The translations under genes were made by a program, and so were the position numbers. A stretch of DNA of 5,441 bases from Pseudomonas sp. Its GTDB lineage: Bacteria > Pseudomonadota > Gammaproteobacteria > Pseudomonadales > Pseudomonadaceae. The DNA lies in the NCBI GenBank assembly GCA_007117785.1, contig SKFV01000242.1, forward strand, positions 1 through 5,441, in the 5' to 3' direction. This document shows, in pieces, positions 1 to 5,345 of this stretch. Position 1 is the stretch's first letter; each line of letters opens with the position of its first letter. The notes below the pieces were generated by a model. That model was not told the DNA's origin. It ran no database searches and was given only the letters and a program-made list of their open reading frames with translations.

Positions 1-136
1 CGATCGCGGCGGCGGTGTCATTGGTCTTGTCCGGTTCCTGCTTGGCCGCTTTTTTCTTTGCGCGCTGGGCCTGCTTGAGCTTCTTCTCGTCGACCAGACC
101 AGATTTGAGCAATTGCGCTTGCAATGAGTTGACCAT
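1..136 (-). CDS. DUF2058 (YaiL-like) protein, N-terminal part, runs off left edge
   Basis: Only the first 45 codons lie in the window, and the gene continues beyond position 1. The start MVNSLQAQLLKSGLVDEKK followed by a Lys/Gln/Ala-rich stretch (KQAQRAKKKAAKQ) is the typical opening of DUF2058 proteins, which include E. coli YaiL. That family has a charged, probably helical N-terminal arm and no firmly established biochemical role. The ATG at 136 is preceded by a weak purine-rich ribosome site (GGAA, about 6-7 bases upstream). The gene is co-directional with the DUF2897 gene, 44 bases downstream of its stop, so the two may be co-transcribed. The family call rests on the N-terminal motif alone; the domain body cannot be seen. 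Confidence 0.8.
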   Translation of the reverse strand, partial: MVNSLQAQLLKSGLVDEKKLKQAQRAKKKAAKQEPDKTNDTAAAI

Positions 137-180
137 GGGCTATTCCGTTGGTGTAAGAATCTGCCAATAGTCTAGCGCAA

Positions 181-363
181 TCAGGGATCTTTTTGTTCTT
201 CTTCACGGGCCTCTTCGGCCTCGAGTTCGGCCTTGCGCTCCTTGATTTTTTCCATCTTTTCCTTGGTGATCGGCATGGCATGCGCGGTATCGCGCAGTAG
301 CAGCAAGCTGCTCAGGACCATGCCGACGGCAAGCACAATAAAAATCCATCCGATGGCTGGCAT
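181..363 (-). CDS. DUF2897 family small membrane protein (60 aa)
   Basis: This encodes a 60-residue protein starting MPAIGWIFIVLAVG. One hydrophobic segment spans about residues 4-22, followed by an LLLRDTAHAMP junction and a highly charged Lys/Glu tail (KEKMEKIKERKAELEAEEA) likely to form a soluble helix. This architecture and the LRDTA...P motif match the DUF2897 family of small single-pass inner-membrane proteins in Pseudomonas-like bacteria. No function is established. The reading frame is open upstream to 414, but the ATG at 363 is preferred because a strong GAGGAG ribosome site (370-375 on the opposite strand) sits six bases before it; a longer version would read through that site. It lies 57 bases downstream of the tetR stop and upstream of the DUF2058 gene, on the same strand. 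Confidence 0.82.
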   Translation of the reverse strand: MPAIGWIFIVLAVGMVLSSLLLLRDTAHAMPITKEKMEKIKERKAELEAEEAREEEQKDP

Positions 364-385
364 TGCAGGCTCCTCACGCTGTGGC

Positions 386-414
386 GTTATGGTTATCTTT
401 GCATACTGAACCAA
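386..414 (-). promoter_or_regulatory. Weak candidate sigma-70 promoter for the DUF2897 gene
   Basis: On the minus strand, TTGGTT (409-414) and CATAAC (386-391) are separated by exactly 17 bases, in the gap between the tetR stop and the DUF2897 start. They match the -35 consensus at three of six positions and the -10 consensus at four of six. The spacing is ideal but the boxes are poor, so read-through from tetR is an equally good explanation for expression of the downstream genes. Confidence 0.22.
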
Positions 415-420
415 TGCAGC

Positions 421-1047
421 TCAGGGCGCCAGTGCGTGTTTTTGCATCTGCAGGGTGTATTCCACCATTTCGGCCGGTTCCGGGTAGTCGCTATCTGCGG
501 GAGTGCGCAGGCGCGACTGCATGATCACACCATGCATGGCGCCGCGGAGGTAATAGGCTGTCTTGCTGGGGTTGGTGACGCGTTCCGGGCCCAGGCTGCC
601 ATCAGCAAGGCCGTTTTCCAGGCTGCTGACCATGCTGTGCATCACCTGTTCGCCAGAAGTGGCCAGCTGCAGGGTCAGTTCGTCCGGGTTGCTGGTGTCG
701 ATAAAGGCGCTGACCTGGGTCAGGGCATCGAAGTAATGCGGCTGCTCCTGACTGAACTGGAAATAGGCGCGGCCAATATTGCCGATCTGTTCCAGGCCGT
801 TTTTACCGCTGGCTATGGCATGGGCAAAACGTGCTGACAGATCCTGAACGGCCCGCAGGATAATACCGCGCATGATGGCTGGCTTGTCGGTGAAATAGAC
901 ATACAGCAGGGCGCGGCTGAGGCCGGCCTGACGGGCGATATCCTGCATGCTGCAGCGCTCGTAGCCTTTACTGAAGAATACCGTTTCGGCAGCATCCAGG
1001 ATGGCTTCGTGGCGCTGCTGTTTTTCCTCATCGCGACGTGTGTTCAT
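421..1047 (-). CDS. TetR/AcrR-family transcriptional repressor, probable regulator of the divergent efflux operon
   Basis: This encodes a 208-residue protein, a normal size for the TetR family. Residues about 15-61 form the N-terminal DNA-binding domain: ILDAAETVFFSKGYERCSMQDIA, then the recognition helix region AGLSRALLYVYFTDK (residues 41-55), which fits the family pattern G-[LV]-S-x-x-x-[LI]-Y-x-[YH]-F-x-x-K. The remainder is the variable, mostly helical ligand-binding and dimerisation domain, from which no ligand can be predicted. The ATG at 1047 is chosen because MNTRRDEEKQQRHEAIL gives the usual short arm before helix 1 and AGGA lies five bases upstream. The frame stays open to 1161, but that extension would translate through the operator array. 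The gene is divergent from the adaptor-pump operon, the classic arrangement for a local TetR repressor of an RND system. Repression of that operon and autoregulation are inferences. Confidence 0.93.
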   Translation of the reverse strand: MNTRRDEEKQQRHEAILDAAETVFFSKGYERCSMQDIARQAGLSRALLYVYFTDKPAIMRGIILRAVQDLSARFAHAIASGKNGLEQIGNIGRAYFQFSQEQPHYFDALTQVSAFIDTSNPDELTLQLATSGEQVMHSMVSSLENGLADGSLGPERVTNPSKTAYYLRGAMHGVIMQSRLRTPADSDYPEPAEMVEYTLQMQKHALAP

Positions 1048-1089
1048 GGTTTTCCTGACAATTGGTATCAGACTCAGTTTGAATAGGCG

Positions 1090-1104
1090 TTGACAAGTTG
1101 TCAA
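1090..1104. promoter_or_regulatory. Operator copy 1: perfect TTGACA-N3-TGTCAA palindrome
   Basis: TTGACAAGTTGTCAA is a perfect inverted repeat with 7-bp arms around one central base, in the intergenic region between the divergent tetR and adaptor genes. It is the best of three copies of the same motif and the most likely primary binding site of the TetR protein. The left half-site TTGACA is also a perfect sigma-70 -35 hexamer, but no convincing -10 box lies 16-18 bases downstream. Confidence 0.75.
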
Positions 1105-1107
1105 ACT

Positions 1108-1122
1108 TTGACAAACTGTTAA
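1108..1122. promoter_or_regulatory. Operator copy 2: TTGACA-N3-TGTTAA, one mismatch
   Basis: TTGACAAACTGTTAA has the same 6-3-6 layout as copy 1 with one mismatch in the right arm (TGTTAA for TGTCAA). Its centre is 18 bp from that of copy 1. Its TTGACA could serve as a -35 box, but the matching -10 position (1131-1136, TGTCAA) is poor and would put the transcript start almost on the ribosome site, so the efflux promoter is not resolved by eye. Confidence 0.6.
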
Positions 1123-1136
1123 TGACAAAGTGTCAA
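1122..1136. promoter_or_regulatory. Operator copy 3: ATGACA-N3-TGTCAA, one mismatch
   Basis: ATGACAAAGTGTCAA repeats the layout with perfect TGACA and TGTCA arms and one outer mismatch. It shares position 1122 with copy 2, and its centre lies 14 bp further on. It ends eight bases before the adaptor's GGAG ribosome site, so a repressor bound here would lie at or just downstream of any plausible transcription start. Confidence 0.6.
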
Positions 1137-1153
1137 CGATCCTGGAGAAAGTC

Positions 1154-2236
1154 ATGTTCATGCGTGCCGCGACATCAAGTGTGCTGCTGTTGAGTCTCGC
1201 GCTTCAGCTGGGCTGTGCTGATGATCAGCCCAATGCAGCGCCGGCTAGCGAGGCAGCAGAAGAAGCCATAGTGCCCGTGCGGGTGACGCCAGTAGTTGCC
1301 GATGAAGCGCCGGATGCATTGCGCTTTGCCGGCGTGGCAATGGCAGCGCAGCGCGCCAATCTGACTTTTCAGGTTGGTGGTGTGCTGAACCGTGGGGAAC
1401 TGCTGGTTGGCCAACCGGTTGAGCAGGGCGCGGTGCTGGCCAGTGTCTACAATCCCGAACTGCAACCGGCACTGGCATCGGCGCAGGCGCGCTTGAACGA
1501 GTTGCGCAGCCAGTCGGAACAGGCGACACGGGAAGCGGAGCGTGCGGACACCCTGTATCAGCGAGGCGTGATTTCGGCCCAGCAACGTGAGCAACTGGAA
1601 TCCGGTGCGGCCAGCTTGCAGGCCGCGCTGCAGAATGCCCAGGCGGGGTTGCGTCAGCGTCAGCAGCTGACGGCTGAAGCTGAGCTCAGAGCGCCTTTTG
1701 CCGGGCATATCGAAGCCTTGCCGGTGGAGTCAGGCGAGTTTGTTGCGCCGGGGCAGACGGTCGTTCGTCTGGCCAGTGGCGATGCGTTGGAGATGACTAT
1801 TCAGGTACCTGCCGAATGGGCGGAAGGGCTGACCAAGGATCAACGCATTGCGGTCTGGCCGCGTTCAGCGAGTGAGCCCCTGTGGGCACAGATCAGTGAA
1901 CTGGGGCAGGGCAGCTCGCTGGCCAGTTCGCTGTATCCGGTCACCTTGCGGTTGCCTGAGAACGGAATTCGCAGTGGCGATACCCTGGAGGCCGAATTAC
2001 CGCGCACGGCCAGTGCCGGTTTGCGTGTGCCCTTGTCGGCAGTGGTGCGTCAGGCCAATGGCCAGGCGGTTTTCCGCGTGCGTGATGGCCGTGCCGAGCA
2101 CTTGCCGGTTCAGGTGAGTGCCATGCGCGGAGAGTGGGCCATGCTGGTGACTGACGATCTGCAGGCGGGTGATCAAGTGGTGTATGCCGGGCTCAGCCGC
2201 TTGCTGGATGGTGATCGGGTGGAGATACGGCAATGA
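1154..2236 (+). CDS. RND efflux periplasmic adaptor (membrane fusion protein), probable lipoprotein
   Basis: This encodes a 360-residue AcrA/MexA-type adaptor that would link the inner-membrane pump to an outer-membrane channel. Residues 1-20 are a signal peptide (LLLSLALQLG) followed by Cys21, a probable lipidation site, although Gln at -3 is unusual. Residues about 68-107 form the first lipoyl half (VGGVLNRGELLVGQPVEQG). Residues about 108-175 form an alpha-helical hairpin rich in Gln, Glu, Ala and Arg, whose tip ADTLYQRGVISAQQ (131-144) resembles the channel-contacting tip of the family. LRAPFAGHIEAL (178-189) and GEFVAPGQTVVRL form the second lipoyl half. A beta-barrel (about 212-282) and the membrane-proximal domain (about 288-360, VPLSAV...GDQVVYAGL) follow. 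The ATG at 1154 is favoured over a GTG at 1130 and an ATG at 1160 because GGAG (1144-1147) lies six bases before it. Its stop overlaps the pump start. Confidence 0.93.
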   Translation: MFMRAATSSVLLLSLALQLGCADDQPNAAPASEAAEEAIVPVRVTPVVADEAPDALRFAGVAMAAQRANLTFQVGGVLNRGELLVGQPVEQGAVLASVYNPELQPALASAQARLNELRSQSEQATREAERADTLYQRGVISAQQREQLESGAASLQAALQNAQAGLRQRQQLTAEAELRAPFAGHIEALPVESGEFVAPGQTVVRLASGDALEMTIQVPAEWAEGLTKDQRIAVWPRSASEPLWAQISELGQGSSLASSLYPVTLRLPENGIRSGDTLEAELPRTASAGLRVPLSAVVRQANGQAVFRVRDGRAEHLPVQVSAMRGEWAMLVTDDLQAGDQVVYAGLSRLLDGDRVEIRQ

Positions 2237-5200
2237 GCCGCTGGCTGGCGGAGCGTCCGCGTCTGGTGGGCCTGGTGGTGACCATGTTGTGCCTGCTGGG
2301 ACTGTCGAGCTATTTCAATATGGCGCGCCAGGAAGACCCGAGCTTTCCCTATCGTGCAGGCCTGCTGACTGTGATTTACCCTGGCGCCAATGCTGAAAGC
2401 ATTGAGCGTCTGGTACTGCGACCCTTGTCCGATGAATTGCTGCAAGTGGATGAAATCAATTATTTCACCGCCAATGCCCGCAGTGGCGTGGCGCTGATCA
2501 CCATTCAGTTGCGCGATGTTATCTATGACACTGATTCAGCCTGGGATAGGGTGCGTCAGGCAATGCAGCGGGCGCAGGTCGATCTGCCCAGTGGTATCCA
2601 GCGCATGACGCTGGACGACCGGCTGATCGATATTCCGGCGGTGGTGCTGGCGGTGCGTGGTGATGCCTCACTGGTGCACCTGAGCAACGAGGCCGAGCGA
2701 CTGAAACGGGCGATGATGGATATCCCCGGCCTGTCGCGCATCGAGATCGATGGCCACGCCGATGAGCAAATCACCATTGCGTTGCGGGATACCGAACTGC
2801 GTCGCCACGGCCTGTCGCGCGGACAGTTATTGAGTCGTTTGAGTGAGCGCAATCAGGTGTTGCCCGGTGGTTTTGTGGTGGCCGGCGAGCAGCGCCTTGG
2901 GCTGCTGCCAAACAGTGAATTTGTCAGCCTCGAAGAGTTGGCGGCGACCCAGATTGCCTTGCCACAGGGTGGCAGTGTGTCGCTGTCGGCCCTGGCTGAT
3001 GTCTGGCGGGGACCGGTTGAGCCGCACCAGCCTCGGGCCTGGTTTGATGCCGAGCAGGCGGTGATGGTTGGCCTGGTGCCACGCCGCGGGCAACTGGATA
3101 CGGTGAGTTTCGGGGTGGCTGTGCGTGAACGGCTCGCCCAGCTCGAAGGCGACTTTTCTCCGTTGCAGATTGATGAGGTGTATTTTCAGCCGGATAACGT
3201 CGAGGCCCGCCTGAATGGGCTGGAACGCAGTCTGTTGGGCAGTGTGCTGATCATCGTTGGTGTGGTCTTGCTGGGTATGGGTTGGCGCATGGGCTTGCTG
3301 GTGGCCAGTATGCTGCCGCTGGTGGTGCTGATCAGTCTGGGTATCTACAACATCGGTGGCGGGATTCTGCACCAGATTGCGGTGACAGGGGTGGTGATTT
3401 CCCTTGGGGTGCTGATTGATAACGCCATTGTGATGGTGGAAAACGTGCAGCACCGCCTGAGTAATGGCGAGTCGCGCGCCATGGCGGCGCAATCAGCGAT
3501 TGCTGAAATGGCAGGGCCGCTGGGCGCTTCTACCGCTACCACGTTGGCGGCCTTTACCCCCTTGCTGTTGGCCAAGGGCGGTACGGCTGACTTTACCCGC
3601 GGGATTCCGGTGATGATCATGTTGACCCTGCTGATCAGTTATCTGCTGGCGGTCAGTGTCAGTGCCATGCTGGCGGGTCGCTTCCTCAAGCCGGCCAAAC
3701 GCGTGCAGGGACGGGTCATGGGAAGACTATCTTACTGGCTGTCTCTTGCCAGTCGTCGGGCGCCGATTCCGCTGGTCATTCTGGGCGGTGTGATGGTGGT
3801 GGTCAGTCTTGGGTTGTCGCCCTGGCTGAAAACCCAGTTCTTCCCCAATGCCGACCGACCACTGGTGGTGGCGGAAATCTATTTGCCCATCGGGACTGAT
3901 CAGGCACATACCGCTGCCGTGGCCGAACAGGTCGAAGGCTGGTTGCGCCAGCGCGATGACGTGGTGAGGATCGAGCGTTTTGCGGGTTACGCCGGCCCGA
4001 GCTTTTTCTACAATCTGATGCGTGCGCCGGAATCGCCTCATCGCGGTCGCCTGGTGGTGCATACCACGGACCTGGCGGCCACCCGCCCGGTGATGGATGC
4101 CCTGCGTGACTATGCTGCCGATTACCCGGAACTGGATCTGGTGCCCAGCACCCTTGGTCAGGGGCCGCCGCGTCTGGCGCCGGTCGAACTGCGCCTGTAT
4201 CACGCTGACGACGCGCAGCGCCATGCTGCGGCGGAGCAGTTGTTTGCGGCACTGCGTGATATTCCTGGCAGTGTTGATGTGCGCCATGACATTGACCTCG
4301 GTGTGCCGGCGTTGCAGGTAATCGTCGACGACGCGCGCGCTGAACAGTTTGGCCTCAGCCGTGCTGCCGTTGCGCAGGATCTGTTCGGTCGTAGCCTGGG
4401 TACGCGGGTTGAAATGTTTCGTCAGGAACGTGAGCCCATCCCGCTGGTTCTGCGCACTCCTGAAGGCAGTCTGCAATCGGTGCAGCAACTGGCGTCGGGG
4501 CTGCTGATCAATCCAGCCGGACAAAGCGTGCCGCTCAGTGCTGTAGCGCGATTTGAACCGATCTGGGAAGTGGCCAATGTGCGTCAGCGCAATGGTGTTC
4601 GGGTGACCACAGTGACCGCCAACCTGAAGCCGGGGTATGCCTTCAGCCAGGTGCAAGATGCTTTGCAAGTGCATCTGGATGAAAACCCCTTGCCCGCCGG
4701 CACGCGAATGGAAGTGGGTGGTGACAGCGAGGGCTCGGGGGATGCCAACAGCGCCATTGCGACCACGGCGCCGGTGGGCATGCTGTTGCTGCTGTTCTTC
4801 CTGCTCTGGCAGTTCAATTCCTTCCGCCGCGTGGGCATTATTTTGCTGACGGTGCCACTGGCTGCAGTCGGGGTGATTCCCGGGTTGGTTATCAGCGGTT
4901 CGCCCTTTGGTTTCCAGTCGCTGCTCGGGGTGATTGCGCTGGTGGGTATTGTGGTTAATAACGCCATCGTGTTGATTGATCTTATTGATCAGCGGCTGTT
5001 GGCCGGGGCCAGTGTCGAAGATGCCGTGGCCGAAGCCGTGCAGCGGCGTACGCGGCCGATTCTGTTGACCACGGCGACGACAGTGGCTGGGCTGCTGCCG
5101 TTGGCGTTGTCGTCTTCGACGCTGTGGCCGCCAATGGCCTGGGCGATCATTTCCGGCTTGCTGGCATCGACCCTGTTGACCTTGCTGGTGATCCCGGCGC

Positions 5201-5241
5201 TGTGCCGGTTGATGTTCAAGCCGGTGATTGTGCAGGCTTGA
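2233..5241 (+). CDS. RND-family multidrug efflux pump, inner-membrane permease subunit (AcrB-like fold)
   Basis: This encodes a 1002-residue proton-driven RND pump with the full 12-helix plan. TM1 is about 10-28, followed by a roughly 305-residue periplasmic porter loop and TM2-TM6 (about 335-482). TM7 is about 511-530, followed by a second loop of about 315 residues and TM8-TM12 (about 846-995). The two halves repeat the same signature, VLIDNAIVMVENV in TM4 and IVVNNAIVLIDLI in TM10. The first porter loop opens with the family-typical QEDPSFP and YPGANAESIE. Compared with AcrB, the first relay Asp is kept (Asp396), the second is Asn397, and the TM10 Lys position is Asn909; the TM11 RTRP motif (939-942) is present. 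The protein is a little shorter than AcrB (1049). The ATG at 2233 overlaps the adaptor stop (ATGA), with GGAG eight bases upstream, so the two are translationally coupled. Substrates cannot be read from the sequence. The motifs point to the hydrophobe/amphiphile exporter side rather than metal exporters, with moderate certainty. Confidence 0.95.
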   Translation: MSRWLAERPRLVGLVVTMLCLLGLSSYFNMARQEDPSFPYRAGLLTVIYPGANAESIERLVLRPLSDELLQVDEINYFTANARSGVALITIQLRDVIYDTDSAWDRVRQAMQRAQVDLPSGIQRMTLDDRLIDIPAVVLAVRGDASLVHLSNEAERLKRAMMDIPGLSRIEIDGHADEQITIALRDTELRRHGLSRGQLLSRLSERNQVLPGGFVVAGEQRLGLLPNSEFVSLEELAATQIALPQGGSVSLSALADVWRGPVEPHQPRAWFDAEQAVMVGLVPRRGQLDTVSFGVAVRERLAQLEGDFSPLQIDEVYFQPDNVEARLNGLERSLLGSVLIIVGVVLLGMGWRMGLLVASMLPLVVLISLGIYNIGGGILHQIAVTGVVISLGVLIDNAIVMVENVQHRLSNGESRAMAAQSAIAEMAGPLGASTATTLAAFTPLLLAKGGTADFTRGIPVMIMLTLLISYLLAVSVSAMLAGRFLKPAKRVQGRVMGRLSYWLSLASRRAPIPLVILGGVMVVVSLGLSPWLKTQFFPNADRPLVVAEIYLPIGTDQAHTAAVAEQVEGWLRQRDDVVRIERFAGYAGPSFFYNLMRAPESPHRGRLVVHTTDLAATRPVMDALRDYAADYPELDLVPSTLGQGPPRLAPVELRLYHADDAQRHAAAEQLFAALRDIPGSVDVRHDIDLGVPALQVIVDDARAEQFGLSRAAVAQDLFGRSLGTRVEMFRQEREPIPLVLRTPEGSLQSVQQLASGLLINPAGQSVPLSAVARFEPIWEVANVRQRNGVRVTTVTANLKPGYAFSQVQDALQVHLDENPLPAGTRMEVGGDSEGSGDANSAIATTAPVGMLLLLFFLLWQFNSFRRVGIILLTVPLAAVGVIPGLVISGSPFGFQSLLGVIALVGIVVNNAIVLIDLIDQRLLAGASVEDAVAEAVQRRTRPILLTTATTVAGLLPLALSSSTLWPPMAWAIISGLLASTLLTLLVIPALCRLMFKPVIVQA

Positions 5242-5248
5242 AGGGCGC

Positions 5249-5272
5249 GGGCACAGCATGCTGTGCCCCTAC
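5249..5272 (-). repeat. REP-like palindrome with GTAG, directly after the pump gene
   Basis: Positions 5249-5268 are a perfect 20-bp palindrome (arms GGGCACAGCA and TGCTGTGCCC) starting seven bases after the pump stop codon. Read on the minus strand it is preceded by GTAGG, giving the GTAG-plus-palindrome layout of repetitive extragenic palindromes in Pseudomonas. In RNA it could fold into an 8-bp GC-rich stem with a four-base CATG loop. There is no U-run on either side, so it is not a canonical intrinsic terminator, but it could protect the 3' end of the efflux mRNA. That it is repeated elsewhere in the genome cannot be shown from one copy. Confidence 0.55.
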
Positions 5273-5274
5273 GA

Positions 5275-5309
5275 GGAGGGCTGGTTTCGTACCGGCCGTG
5301 AAGCCCTCC
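5275..5309. repeat. Inverted repeat (8-bp stem) between REP-like palindrome and IS110 gene
   Basis: GGAGGGCT (5275-5282) and AGCCCTCC (5302-5309) are perfect reverse complements separated by 19 bases that include CCGGCCG. A further AGCCCT at 5318-5323 could compete for the same left arm. No T-run follows on either strand. It lies in the 3' flank of the transposase gene and may belong to the insertion sequence, or to a composite repeat with the neighbouring palindrome. Confidence 0.5.
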
Positions 5310-5345
5310 GCTGGCCAAGCCCTGACGTAGATACCGTCTTGCCGA

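Noticed and set aside
137..180. A sigma-54 promoter (TTGGCA...TTAC) before the DUF2058 gene
   Set aside because: The spacing is one base short and the GC doublet at -12 is missing.
436..837. A 133-codon plus-strand open frame opposite the tetR gene
   Set aside because: It is the complement of a well-supported TetR coding region and shows no family resemblance of its own.
1055..1071. A fourth operator copy overlapping the tetR ribosome site (CTGACA...TATCAG)
   Set aside because: Only the left half resembles the motif; the right half does not fit the 6-3-6 layout.
1130..1153. GTG start at 1130 for the adaptor gene
   Set aside because: It would place charged residues before the signal peptide and lies inside operator copy 3; the ATG at 1154 has GGAG six bases upstream.
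1048..1161. N-terminal extension of the TetR gene to an ATG at 1161
   Set aside because: It would translate through the three-operator control region and add 38 residues before a normal TetR N-terminus; the ATG at 1047 has its own ribosome site.
2827..3492. A 221-codon antisense open frame in the first half of the pump gene
   Set aside because: Same shadow pattern (His/Gln/Thr-rich, no recognisable family, no ribosome site seen).
2233..5241. Heavy-metal (CusA/CzcA) type RND pump
   Set aside because: No metal-relay methionines or TM4 motif of that group were recognised, and no metal-resistance genes are nearby; the drug-type exporter reading fits better, though it is not proven.
3727..5259. 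A 510-codon open frame antisense to the second half of the pump gene
   Set aside because: Its product is rich in His, Gln and Arg with no domain pattern, as expected for a mirror of a high-GC gene with strong third-position bias. The plus strand there encodes an unmistakable RND pump.
5249..5309. Rho-independent terminator for the efflux operon or the transposase
   Set aside because: Two GC-rich hairpins exist, but neither is followed by a T-run on either strand, so a canonical terminator is not supported.
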